A stretch of DNA of 64,000 nt from Rhodopirellula halodulae (GTDB lineage Bacteria; Planctomycetota; Planctomycetia; Pirellulales; Pirellulaceae): assembly GCF_020966775.1 (NCBI RefSeq), contig NZ_JAJKFV010000002.1:558001-622000 (forward strand), given 5' to 3'. Numbering within the stretch: the stretch's first letter is position 1; every line of letters starts with the position of its first letter. The position numbers were made by a program, and so were the translations under genes. The notes beneath the pieces are model-generated. The model was not told the origin of the DNA. It saw nothing but the letters and a program-made list of their open reading frames with translations, and searched no databases. Of this stretch, positions 17,479 to 25,137 are shown one piece after another.

Positions 17479-18597
17479 TCAGCGATCGCGAGCCATGGGC
17501 ATGATCACGTAGGCGTACCCGTCATCGGTTTGCAACAGAGCCGGTGATTTCGCGGATTCAATTTCCATCACCACGGTCGACTCGTTGTCCATCACTTTGC
17601 AGAAGTCCGCCAGGTAACGATGGTCCATCGTCAGCGTGATTGACTCGCCGTCGTAAGCGATCGGAAGCTCAATTTGGGACTCTCCCAGATCCGCTGTTTT
17701 GGCTTCCAGCTTCAGCGTGCCATCGGCGAAAGTGAAGTCCACCCCGCGGCTGTCCAAGTCGGTCACAATCGCGGCTTGGCGAAGGGCGGCGAACAGAGGT
17801 CCGACCGTCACGTCGATCTGAACCGCGTTCTCTCGTTGGGGCAAAACCTGACGCCAGTTTGGATAGCGACCCTCGACCAGACGGCTGCTGATGACGGCTC
17901 GTGGCGTGCGAATCAAAAGATCGTTTCCGCGGGAAGCCACCTCGACGTGATCGTCCTTTTCACTGAGAGCCCGCTCGATCAATCCGATGGCTCGCGTGGG
18001 CACAATCGTGGTCATCCCGCTGGTCGCGTGACCGCCGACGGACTCACCGGTGCCTTCCATTCGTGCCAGCCGTCGACCGTCCGTTCCGACCGCGATGACG
18101 GAGGATTCTTCCATCTCCAACAACACGCCGCCGAGTGCGTAACGGCTGCTTTCCGAGTCGGTCGCGAAGACGGTTCGGCGGAGCATTTCGCGGAAGGTGC
18201 GAGTGCTGATTTGGTGGTACTTCGACTCGTCGAATTCGTGGACGCTGGGGAACTCATCCGGGTTGTTTCCCGGCAGTCGAAACTTGCTCCGGCTGCCCGA
18301 AATTTTGATGCCCGCCTCATCGGTTTCGATCGTGATCGTTTCGTCGTTGCTCTCGCGCAGAATCGGTCCGGTTCGCAGGACGGGCAGCAGGGCGGTGCCC
18401 TCGGTTTCGACCTCGATCCCTTCGGTCACGTCCAACCGAATTCCCACCTCTTGGTCCGTCGCCATCAGCGTGATCTTGTCACCCGCCGCGGTGACTTTGA
18501 CGTTCTGCAAAATCTCCTTCGGCGACCGACTCGGAGCGATCGATGCAGCGAGGACGAAAGCGTTGGCGAGGATGTCTCGTTGGCAGGTGATCTTCAT
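17479..18597 (-). CDS. dnaN: DNA polymerase III sliding clamp (beta subunit)
   Basis: A 372-residue beta clamp, the ring that tethers DNA polymerase III to DNA. Three clamp domains are visible: domain 1 begins MKITCQRDILANAFVLAASI and includes KVTAAGDKITLMATDQEVGI; domain 2 has YHQISTRTFREMLRRTVFAT and GTDGRRLARMEG; domain 3 has NAVQIDVTVGPLFAALRQA and ends with the partner-binding C-terminus YAYVIMPMARDR (xxPMxR type). Length is typical. It is transcribed away from a 504-base region carrying DnaA boxes and is followed by the dciA-like gene. Confidence 0.96.
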   Translation of the reverse strand: MKITCQRDILANAFVLAASIAPSRSPKEILQNVKVTAAGDKITLMATDQEVGIRLDVTEGIEVETEGTALLPVLRTGPILRESNDETITIETDEAGIKISGSRSKFRLPGNNPDEFPSVHEFDESKYHQISTRTFREMLRRTVFATDSESSRYALGGVLLEMEESSVIAVGTDGRRLARMEGTGESVGGHATSGMTTIVPTRAIGLIERALSEKDDHVEVASRGNDLLIRTPRAVISSRLVEGRYPNWRQVLPQRENAVQIDVTVGPLFAALRQAAIVTDLDSRGVDFTFADGTLKLEAKTADLGESQIELPIAYDGESITLTMDHRYLADFCKVMDNESTVVMEIESAKSPALLQTDDGYAYVIMPMARDR

Positions 18598-18861
18598 CGG
18601 TGCGACTGGAAAAAGAGACCGGGCTGGAACGCCGACGTCCGCCGGCCGAGCCCGGATGACTTGGCTTCAAACGAGTCGTTCAGGGCGGTCCAAGTTGTAA
18701 CGCGATCGATGCGATCTGGCATCCCCCGCAACGTCCGCATCGAGGGCTTCCGCGAACACCCTGCAAAACCGGGTGATGACTAGGAAGGTCTTTCCCAGGA
18801 TGTTTGCTATCAAAAAGAACTAATTTAACTACCGTCGTCGTCGTAATGCGTGGACGACGAG

Positions 18862-18870
18862 TGTCTCAAA
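18862..18870 (+). repeat. TGTCTCAAA iteron-like motif, copy 1
   Basis: First copy of the 9-base motif TGTCTCAAA, outside the main dyad on the dnaN side. The other copies are at 18951, 18962, 19022, 19032 and 19043. Confidence 0.6.
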
Positions 18871-18928
18871 GCATTGTTCGAAACGCGATTGGATCGGCAA
18901 ATCACGTAGAAAACAGGCACGATAGCGA

Positions 18929-18943
18929 TGTGGATAACCTGTC
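18929..18943 (-). promoter_or_regulatory. DnaA box in left arm of dyad
   Basis: TGTGGATAA (18929-18937) is the exact complement of the classical DnaA box TTATCCACA. It is continued by CCTGTC to give a 15-base arm matched perfectly, in inverted orientation, at 19059-19073. Confidence 0.8.
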
Positions 18944-18950
18944 GTTTGGA

Positions 18951-18970
18951 TGTCTCAAATCTGTCTGAAA
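18951..18970 (+). repeat. Left tandem pair of TGTCT iteron-like motifs
   Basis: TGTCTCAAA (18951-18959) and TGTCTGAAA (18962-18970) start 11 bases apart, one helical turn. The 20-base block is repeated in inverted form at 19032-19051 with 17 of 20 bases equal. Confidence 0.7.
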
Positions 18971-19021
18971 TCGGAGGTACTTCGAACACGGACCGACAGT
19001 GGCTTGTCCGAGGCTGTCAAA

Positions 19022-19051
19022 AGTCAGACATTTTGAGACAGACTTCAGACA
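19022..19051 (-). repeat. Right cluster of three TGTCT iteron-like motifs on the minus strand
   Basis: Read on the minus strand: TGTCTGAAG (19043-19051), TGTCTCAAA (19032-19040) and TGTCTGACT (19022-19030), spaced 11 and 10 bases. The first two mirror the left pair exactly about position 19001. Confidence 0.7.
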
Positions 19052-19058
19052 GTGAAAA

Positions 19059-19073
19059 GACAGGTTATCCACA
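19059..19073 (+). promoter_or_regulatory. DnaA box in right arm of dyad
   Basis: TTATCCACA (19065-19073) is a perfect DnaA box, preceded by GACAGG. The whole 15-base arm is the reverse complement of 18929-18943. It ends 28 bases before the cutA start. Confidence 0.8.
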
Positions 19074-19101
19074 GGTGTTTTCGGGGTGAAAACGAGGGTT
19101 C

Positions 19102-19482
19102 ATGAGCGCCAAAAAAGAATTTGAAAACGTTCCAAAAAAGTCCGTTTCCAGTCCGTCCAAAGACCCGTCGTTGATGGTTTTGTGGACGACGGTGGAATCG
19201 AACGAGCAAGCGGAGATGCTTGCACGAGGCTTGTTGGAGCAGCGATTGGCGGCGTGCGTGCAGATCGATTCACCGATCACCAGCCACTACGTTTGGAAGG
19301 GTCAAACGTGTTCGGAAACGGAGCTACGAGTGGTGGTCAAAACGCTGGCCTCGAAGGTCGACGAAGCGATGACGTGGCTGGCTGAGAACCATCCCTACGA
19401 CGAGCCTCAGTTGGTCGTGTTGCCGGTCGAGAAAGCGTCGTCAGGCTACGCGAGATGGGTCGCCGAATCGACTTCGAAGTAG
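19102..19482 (+). CDS. cutA: CutA-like divalent-cation tolerance protein
   Basis: A 126-residue CutA1 family protein, usually a trimer of ferredoxin-like subunits linked to copper or other metal tolerance. After a 20-residue polar extension rich in Lys and Ser comes LMVLWTTVESNEQAEMLARG, LLEQRLAACVQIDSPITSHY, then VWKGQTCSETELRVVVKT, LAENHPYDEPQLVVLPVE and SGYARWV, covering the family from end to end. The gene points away from dnaN across the candidate origin. Its molecular role in bacteria is not well understood. Confidence 0.92.
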   Translation: MSAKKEFENVPKKSVSSPSKDPSLMVLWTTVESNEQAEMLARGLLEQRLAACVQIDSPITSHYVWKGQTCSETELRVVVKTLASKVDEAMTWLAENHPYDEPQLVVLPVEKASSGYARWVAESTSK

Positions 19483-19660
19483 TGGATCGCTGGAAAGAAT
19501 TCGAGGTCCAAATCGATCACCGACGGGCCTCGCTGGAGCCCCGTCTGAACCCGCTCGTGAAGAGCCGAAGCGGTGTTCAAACGGAGTTGTTTCACGCCGT
19601 CGCGAATGTCCCGAGACGGGTCACTCGCCAGGCAAAAAAATGCCGTGTCGCGGACTCACA

Positions 19661-21340
19661 TCACTCGGCTTCGGCGATCTGAATTGCATCGACCGAGGTG
19701 AACTTTCCGACCTGCATGTTGGCTCCGCCGAGCATCACCAATTGGGTCGGTGAAGTCGGAATCATGCGGTGGAAGAAGCGGGCCGGATCCACCTGCGAAA
19801 CGGTTTGCCAGGTCTGTCCATCGGCCGACAAACGATGCACGAAACCGTCCAGCGTCGTCACGTACAGACGACCTCCGGTGGCGAACGCGGAGGATCCAAA
19901 ACCAGCCATCCCGGAGCCGGGCAGGGCGGGGCCGAGCGACCAGGTTTGCGAGGCCGGGTCGTAGACATCGACTCGCGTGGTGGGGCCACCCTCGGACCGC
20001 ATGCCGCCAACCACGTACAGCTTTCCGTCGTGTGCCGCGACGCTGATCGCTCGACGTTGGAACGGCGGATTGGCGACCGGCTGCCAGCCCGATTGAGGCT
20101 CCAACAGATTCAGCGACCAAGCGGTTTTGTGCCAGGTGCTCTCGTCGCTTTCGCCGTCGAGTTTCCATCCGCCGAAGACGTAGACGGTGTCGTTCAAGAC
20201 CGCTGCGTCGAGCGAAGATCGGCCCTCGGGAAGAGCGGGCAGATCGGTCCAAGATTTCGACGCCGCATCGAATCGTGCCACGCTGGTTTGCGATCGCAGA
20301 TCGTGTTCTTCTCCCGCGTCGTTCACCGCCGTGAAGCCGCCGATGCGGATCAGCGAATCGTCGTGACCAACCATCGCCAAACCTTGCAATCGCGGTCCGG
20401 TGGCGAGCTGTTGCCACTGGGGTTTGTCGGCGGTGGTGTCGATGGCCCACAGACGATTGGATTGCTCTTCGGTGGAGTACGAGTGGGCGCTGCCGGTGTG
20501 CCCACCGTAGACATACAGCGTTCCACTGACGAAGGCTGCACCGAAGCTGGTCAGTTCTTCTGGCAATTCAGGCAGCACGGATTCAACGATCGTCACGCCG
20601 CTGTTGTCGATGACTTTCGGGGTGGTGTCCGCCTTGTCGGCTTTCGCCATCGATCGCTTGTTGATCCGGAACGATGCGGTGAGGTAATCCGCGGTGCTGG
20701 TGTAGGCTTTGCCATCCAGTTCACCTTGAACGCCTTCGGCTGTGACACCCGCCATGACGGAATTCAAACCCGGCTCGATCAAGTCCGCGGCAAAGGTGAC
20801 TTGCCCATCGCTGTTGGTGGTTTCGGTACCGGCTTCGTGTCCGTCTTCGAGGAACAACCGCACCGAGGTTTCCGCGAGAGGTTTGCCGTCGTGTAGCACT
20901 TGGACTTGCAAGTCACCGTTGTCGGCGGTGGTGATCACCGACTGCAAGGAAGCATTTTCGCGAGCCTGGGTGGGCCACTGCTGTGGATCGGATTGCGGCA
21001 AGTGCTCGACGTGATACGTCAGCTTCATTCCGTGATACAAGCCGTAAGTGATCGAACCCGCGATTTCGTGATCGGTGGGAACGGCGGCTTGGCTTTGAAT
21101 GCCAACCAGATCGCTGCCGTCGACGGGGCTCATCGCGATCGATTGGTCGCCGCTGAGCAACTGAATTTTTTGGACTGTTTCCGGCATCGGGTACGTTCGG
21201 TCATCGGTGGATTCGCCGAACCACATCACGGCCTTGCCGTCCGAATCAGTGGCGAGCCAAGGAAAGTGAGCCGAAGCCGGGGTGGCGGATGCCAGCATCA
21301 AAGCGAGTGCCAGCAGTTTGCGTTTGGAGGAACGTTTCAT
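19661..21340 (-). CDS. Secreted protein with DUF4198-like N-terminus and Kelch propeller
   Basis: A 559-residue exported protein. A signal peptide (KLLALALMLASATPASA) leads to HFPWLATDSDGKAVMWFGE, which resembles the start of DUF4198 / metal-uptake periplasmic proteins, and a carboxypeptidase-regulatory-like section (about 130-220, with DGKPLAETSVRLFLEDG). Residues about 260-559 form six or so Kelch blades: FVSGTLYVYGGHTG, LIRIGGFTA, TVYVFGGWKLDG, KLYVVGGMRSEG and LVMLGGANMQV. It is the last gene of a three-gene unit with a lipoprotein and a DUF1559 protein. ATG 21340 avoids overlap with the lipoprotein gene. A role in surface binding or metal handling is only a guess. Confidence 0.75.
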   Translation of the reverse strand: MKRSSKRKLLALALMLASATPASAHFPWLATDSDGKAVMWFGESTDDRTYPMPETVQKIQLLSGDQSIAMSPVDGSDLVGIQSQAAVPTDHEIAGSITYGLYHGMKLTYHVEHLPQSDPQQWPTQARENASLQSVITTADNGDLQVQVLHDGKPLAETSVRLFLEDGHEAGTETTNSDGQVTFAADLIEPGLNSVMAGVTAEGVQGELDGKAYTSTADYLTASFRINKRSMAKADKADTTPKVIDNSGVTIVESVLPELPEELTSFGAAFVSGTLYVYGGHTGSAHSYSTEEQSNRLWAIDTTADKPQWQQLATGPRLQGLAMVGHDDSLIRIGGFTAVNDAGEEHDLRSQTSVARFDAASKSWTDLPALPEGRSSLDAAVLNDTVYVFGGWKLDGESDESTWHKTAWSLNLLEPQSGWQPVANPPFQRRAISVAAHDGKLYVVGGMRSEGGPTTRVDVYDPASQTWSLGPALPGSGMAGFGSSAFATGGRLYVTTLDGFVHRLSADGQTWQTVSQVDPARFFHRMIPTSPTQLVMLGGANMQVGKFTSVDAIQIAEAE

Positions 21341-21390
21341 AGTGGTGATGGAATGGTTGAAGGGTGGGTCAAAGGAGGCGGGAAGCGTGT

Positions 21391-21855
21391 TCAACGCTTG
21401 CTCAATTCAAACACAAAGGGCTCGTTGGCCGACGGCGAAACGTTGGCTGAAAGTTGCCCGGTACTTTGGTAACGCACGGGAATCGTTTTCGACTTCAGAG
21501 GGTCTCGATCCCCTTCTTGCATGGCCTGCATCGCTTCGTTCATCTCCGGTTCAATCGGGGTGATGACGACGTGATGCTCGCCGGGGGAAGGACCGTTGGT
21601 GTCGTCAAAAACAAACCGTCCCTCCGTAATCATGGTAACGCTGTCGTGTTGGCCCAGTTCGCCTTGGACCGGTACGAAGCGGATCATCGCGGCGGCAATT
21701 GGTTTCTTTTGCAGGGTCACCTCGCCAGAGATTGGCACGTGAGTGAACTCCGCTTCGGAAGAACAACCAATCAACAGACAGCATGACACGACCATCGGCA
21801 CCAATCCGGAACGCGGTGCAAGATGAAGAACACTGCGTTGCAGATGGTTAATCAC
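21391..21855 (-). CDS. Small lipoprotein, carboxypeptidase-regulatory-like
   Basis: A 154-residue protein with a signal peptide and lipobox ([10 protein letters not shown], Cys about 31), so it is probably lipid-anchored. The mature part has [24 protein letters not shown], a pattern frequent in small planctomycete lipoproteins with one beta-sandwich domain, followed by [22 protein letters not shown]. It starts with GTG, which overlaps the stop of the DUF1559 gene (GTGA at 21852-21855), so the two are translationally coupled. The function is unknown; the DUF1559-lipoprotein pairing recurs at 51.4-53.0 kb. Confidence 0.78.
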   Translation of the reverse strand: MINHLQRSVLHLAPRSGLVPMVVSCCLLIGCSSEAEFTHVPISGEVTLQKKPIAAAMIRFVPVQGELGQHDSVTMITEGRFVFDDTNGPSPGEHHVVITPIEPEMNEAMQAMQEGDRDPLKSKTIPVRYQSTGQLSANVSPSANEPFVFELSKR

Positions 21856-22748
21856 GGCGCGTCCTCCACCACTTCGTGACCGTTGCGAGTCGCCAAAGCG
21901 TTGAGCAATTCACGGTCCAGGGATTCGGATGTGAAACGAACGCTGCCATCACCGAACAAGAAGTAAACGCCGCCTTCGTGCATGCTTTGGAACCCACCGT
22001 TGTTGGCGGCGTTGTGAACGTTCAGTTCCTTTTGGCTGGTTCCCAGCGAAACCTTGGGATAGCCCAGCACCCAGCGAGCCGTTCCCCACTTCACCGTTCC
22101 CGCAACGCTGGCGGGACTGGTCCAAAGGTAGTCCTTCATGTCGTAGGTCGTTTCGCCGTAGGCGATGGTGTTGCTGGTTCCGTCCGTGAGATCGCGGAAA
22201 CCAGTGGCCGGGTTTTCGTATCCGTAGGCTGGCCAATTCAATCCAAACATGCCGTCGGCTTTTTGCATGTAAGCCGCCGTTCCTTCACAGGCGAGATAGC
22301 TCGACGGACCACCGGTTTCACCCAAATCCGTCGCGGGGACTTCGCGCGGCAGAACCATGGACGGGCAAAGGTAGGTGGCAATGGTCTGAGCCGCCACCTC
22401 TTGGTTGATGGGATCCGAATAGGACCGACCGAAATCAAATTGTTGGTAGGTGTTGGCTTCTTCCAGGAAAGGCAGGGCGGCGGTCAATGGGCCGAGGAAG
22501 TTGCTGAGCCTCGAACCTTCGGGGAACTTCTTGAAAGCACTGTGGTAATTGTGAAGTGCCAACCCGATTTGCTTCATGTTGTTGCTGCAGCTCATGCGGC
22601 GAGCAGCGGCACGGGCGGATTGAACCGCAGGAAGAAGCAATCCGACCAGGACACCAATGATGGCAATCACCACCAGTAGTTCGACCAGGGTGAATGCGGA
22701 TCGTTGAGAGACGGAAGCACGGGCGCAGGGGCGCGCAGAAATGGGCAT
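21852..22748 (-). CDS. DUF1559 prepilin-like protein
   Basis: A 298-residue member of the large planctomycete DUF1559 family. The type IV prepilin-like N-terminus [27 protein letters not shown] (read in two parts, residues about 17-43) is followed by [24 protein letters not shown], conserved in the family, and the C-terminal [10 protein letters not shown] block. The N-terminal helix should be cleaved and methylated by a prepilin peptidase and pack into a pseudopilus or remain in the membrane. It is the first gene of a coupled operon with a lipoprotein and a Kelch protein. The precise function of DUF1559 is not established. Confidence 0.88.
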   Translation of the reverse strand: MPISARPCARASVSQRSAFTLVELLVVIAIIGVLVGLLLPAVQSARAAARRMSCSNNMKQIGLALHNYHSAFKKFPEGSRLSNFLGPLTAALPFLEEANTYQQFDFGRSYSDPINQEVAAQTIATYLCPSMVLPREVPATDLGETGGPSSYLACEGTAAYMQKADGMFGLNWPAYGYENPATGFRDLTDGTSNTIAYGETTYDMKDYLWTSPASVAGTVKWGTARWVLGYPKVSLGTSQKELNVHNAANNGGFQSMHEGGVYFLFGDGSVRFTSESLDRELLNALATRNGHEVVEDAP

Positions 22749-22967
22749 GGGTTTCTCCAGCCAAAGAGATCACGAAACGGGAAACGACCCCTCTCGGGGA
22801 CGGATCGAGCGTGGCTGGCTAGAGAGCGAAATGCTCGTCGCTTGCTGCGTCGTCGATGCTGATATTGCGAATCAGTCGCATCAATTATGCTTCTTGTACC
22901 GTTTATTGCAACGGCGGAGGGGAGCAAATCTCAAGAGAAATCGTCGAATATCACCCCTCGTCAGTAG

Positions 22968-22984
22968 GTCAGGTCTCACCTGAC
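22968..22984. repeat. Short palindromic repeat GTCAGGT-CTC-ACCTGAC
   Basis: A perfect 7-bp inverted repeat with a 3-base loop. A near-identical element (GTCAGG-CTCCA-CCTGAC) lies at 29295-29311, also between genes, and the shared core GGTCAGG...CACCTGACG suggests a short interspersed repeat. Confidence 0.6.
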
Positions 22985-23016
22985 GTGGGCTTCGATTCCG
23001 CATGGACGCTCCACGT

Positions 23017-23041
23017 TTCCACCGGAAACCGTTCGGTGGAA
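23017..23041. terminator. Hairpin downstream of the fumarylacetoacetase-family gene
   Basis: TTCCACCG and CGGTGGAA form an 8-bp stem with a 9-base loop, starting 41 bases beyond the stop of the leftward gene that ends at 23083. No T-run follows on the minus strand, so the terminator role is uncertain. Confidence 0.4.
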
Positions 23042-23082
23042 CCGAACCTACGGAATGTTGCAAGTTATTTCCAAGAAACGAC

Positions 23083-23979
23083 TTATGCTTCTGCTTGGCA
23101 GGTGTTTTCCAGGCGGCCGATGCCGTCGATTTCCACCACGCAGCGGTCTCCCGGAGCCAGGTAGCGGGGCGGGGTTCGGGCGTCGCCGACTCCCGATGGG
23201 GTACCGGTGAAAATCAGGTCGCCGGGACGCAGGGTCATGAATTTCGTCAAATGGGCGATCAACGCTGGGATGTCAAAGATCAACTGCTCGGTGTTGCTGT
23301 CTTGCAAAGTTTCGCCATTGATCAGCATCCGGATCGGAAGGTTGCCGGGATCGGCGATCTCGTCGGCGGTGACAACTGCCGGCCCGAGAGGCGCGAAAGT
23401 GTCAAAGGACTTGCCCACCAACCACTGACCGCCGGGGCGACCTTTTTGCCAGTCTCGCGAAGAGACATCGTGACCGACCGCGTAGCCAAAGACGCACTGC
23501 ATGGCGTCCTCGGCCGCGACGTGCCGGCATTCTTTTCCGATGACCACAACCAGCTCAGCTTCGTAGTCGACACGGTCGCTGATGGATGGCAACACGATGT
23601 CTTGTCCGTGACCGACCAACGCAGAATTGAACTTGCTAAAGACGACGGGCAACGTCGGCTTTTCAGCGCCGGTTTCAATCGCGTGATCCAAGTAGTTCAA
23701 GCCGATGCAAAGAATCTTTTCCGGGGTCGCAACCGGGGGCAGCATGGTCGCGGGAGCATCCATCCATTGCGACGCATCCGGCGTGGGCAAGGCTTTCAGT
23801 TCGTCCGATGACAACGCGAACAGGTTGTTGCCTTGCAGCCACTCTTGCTCGGTCGCTTCGTCCAACAAGTCAGCGATGGGACAAACCTTTGGCCGAGGTG
23901 CCAACTGCGTTTCCGGTTCTTTGCGAATGGCCAAACGAGTGACACCCGATGATTCAACGTAGCGACAAAAAGCAACCAT
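23083..23979 (-). CDS. Fumarylacetoacetate hydrolase family protein
   Basis: A 298-residue protein of the FAH superfamily, metal-dependent enzymes that hydrolyse or decarboxylate beta-keto acids in aromatic and sugar-acid breakdown. The N-terminal third is variable. The catalytic domain (about 90-295) has [30 protein letters not shown], the metal-binding glutamates in [28 protein letters not shown] with its aspartate, and [13 protein letters not shown]. Substrate is not determined; 2-keto-3-deoxy-sugar-acid or ureidoglycolate-type activity would be typical. It diverges from a TIM-barrel sugar isomerase gene across a region with two identical palindromes, so they may share a regulator. Confidence 0.88.
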   Translation of the reverse strand: MVAFCRYVESSGVTRLAIRKEPETQLAPRPKVCPIADLLDEATEQEWLQGNNLFALSSDELKALPTPDASQWMDAPATMLPPVATPEKILCIGLNYLDHAIETGAEKPTLPVVFSKFNSALVGHGQDIVLPSISDRVDYEAELVVVIGKECRHVAAEDAMQCVFGYAVGHDVSSRDWQKGRPGGQWLVGKSFDTFAPLGPAVVTADEIADPGNLPIRMLINGETLQDSNTEQLIFDIPALIAHLTKFMTLRPGDLIFTGTPSGVGDARTPPRYLAPGDRCVVEIDGIGRLENTCQAEA

Positions 23980-24060
23980 GGAGAAAGAAACCAGTGAGAG
24001 AATGTGCGTTGAGAAACGGACGTTTGATGTTCAATGAATGGCGATGTGCAGAGCATTCTG

Positions 24061-24092
24061 TTTGCTAGCAAATCGCGTTGTTTTGCTAGCAA
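24061..24092. promoter_or_regulatory. Pair of perfect TTGCTAGCAA palindromes (putative operator)
   Basis: TTTGCTAGCAA occurs at 24061-24071 and 24082-24092. Each holds the perfect 10-base palindrome TTGCTAGCAA, and the copies are exactly 21 bases apart, two helical turns. They lie between divergent genes starting at 23979 (minus) and 24240 (plus). This arrangement suits cooperative binding of a dimeric repressor or activator. The regulator is not identified in the window. Confidence 0.6.
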
Positions 24093-24239
24093 TACCATAG
24101 CGATGAAAACTTCCGACGGGGCATGGCTGCGAAGGCGAAAACGAATCTTTACACTGCGACGGTGCACCGGCATACTCCGATGCCCCGTCCTGTTTGGACC
24201 TGACTCGTCCTCTTCGATTCTCCTTTTTACGACCCGTCT

Positions 24240-25058
24240 ATGAACACCTTGGCGATCAACCAATTGTCGACTCTGAGATGGGAATTCGAGCAAGATGCTC
24301 AAGCGTATTCCGATCGCGGGTTCGAAGGCATTGGCTTGTTTCGTCCCAAGCTAGACGATCTCGGACTGACGCGAGCCGCAGAGTTGCTCAGCGAAACGGA
24401 CCTGCAAGTCACGTCACTGAGTTGGGTCGGTGGATTCACCGGCAGTGATGGTCGTGGATTTGACGACGCGGTTCGTGATGCGATGCAAGCCGTTCGTGAC
24501 GCCGCGGAACTACGGGCGAACACATTGATTGTGTTGGCCGGTGGTCGGAACAACCACATTCGAAAGCACGCACGACGCACGTTGTGTGATGCGTTGTCAC
24601 ATTTGGCGATCATTGCGGAAGAGTTCGGTGTGAACTTGTCGCTTGAACCAATCCATGCGGGATGCGGCGTGGAGTGGTCCTTCGTGAACGACTTGGAATC
24701 GACGTTGGAAATCTTGGATTTGGTCGACAGTCCAAACTTGGGACTCGTGCTGGACACCTATCACGTCGGGATGGACGATCGCGTTCAAGACATGTTGCCT
24801 CACGTCGTGCCTTTGATGCATTTGATGCAGCTCGGCGATGGTCGACACAGCCCGCTCGGCGAAATGAATCGTTGCTTGCTCGGCGAAGGCTGCGTGCCGA
24901 TCGAGTCGCTGGTTCACCGCGTGTTGGAACTTGGCTACGAAGGCCCGATCGAAGTGGAAGTCTTGGGCGAAGACGTGGAAGCACTGAGCTATGAATCCGT
25001 GCTGGATCACACCAAGTCCTATCTGGACCAAAACGTGGGCCCAGTGAAGTCGAGCTGA
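24240..25058 (+). CDS. Sugar phosphate isomerase/epimerase family protein (xylose-isomerase-like TIM barrel)
   Basis: A 272-residue AP-endonuclease-2/xylose-isomerase-like TIM barrel. Seen are GFEGIGLFRPKLDDLG at the start, then VTSLSWVGGFTG, TLIVLAGGRN, the metal-ligand glutamate in NLSLEPIHAG, LGLVLDTYHVGMDD with Asp and His ligands, and the closing GYEGPIEVEVLGED glutamate. These residues match the divalent-metal site of the family, which isomerises or epimerises sugars and inositols. The substrate is unknown. It is divergent from the FAH-family gene, and a shared catabolic role for the pair is plausible. Confidence 0.85.
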   Translation: MNTLAINQLSTLRWEFEQDAQAYSDRGFEGIGLFRPKLDDLGLTRAAELLSETDLQVTSLSWVGGFTGSDGRGFDDAVRDAMQAVRDAAELRANTLIVLAGGRNNHIRKHARRTLCDALSHLAIIAEEFGVNLSLEPIHAGCGVEWSFVNDLESTLEILDLVDSPNLGLVLDTYHVGMDDRVQDMLPHVVPLMHLMQLGDGRHSPLGEMNRCLLGEGCVPIESLVHRVLELGYEGPIEVEVLGEDVEALSYESVLDHTKSYLDQNVGPVKSS

Positions 25059-25137
25059 AGAAACGACTTCGTTTAGAATGACGTCCGGCGGAACCGGACG
25101 GAGATCTTGCTTGAGTTTGAACCGCAAACTCGCGAAA

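Larger units (their letters stand above)
18598..19101. other. Candidate replication origin (oriC-like) between dnaN and cutA
   Basis: A 504-base non-coding region between divergent genes. It holds two perfect DnaA boxes in opposite orientation (18929-18937 and 19065-19073), each in a 15-base arm (TGTGGATAACCTGTC / GACAGGTTATCCACA), so the arms form a dyad centred near 19001. Inside the dyad, copies of a TGTCT(C/G)AA motif are placed symmetrically. An A/T-rich patch (about 18800-18830) and an 8-bp hairpin (18835-18860) lie on the dnaN side. This fits an origin or a DnaA-controlled dnaN promoter. I favour an origin, but only by inference: no skew or replication data were available. Confidence 0.6.
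22749..23082. other. Intergenic region upstream of the DUF1559 operon
   Basis: 334 bases between two leftward genes, with no convincing gene. It contains two inverted repeats (22968-22984 and 23017-23041, listed separately) and should hold the promoter of the DUF1559 operon. Confidence 0.5.

Noticed and set aside
17674-18783. Long open frame on the plus strand opposite dnaN (369 codons)
   Set aside because: It mirrors dnaN, has no recognisable domain, and crosses into the origin-like region.
23002-23811. Open frame on the plus strand opposite the FAH-family gene
   Set aside because: The sense strand encodes a full FAH domain with catalytic residues; this one has no family features.
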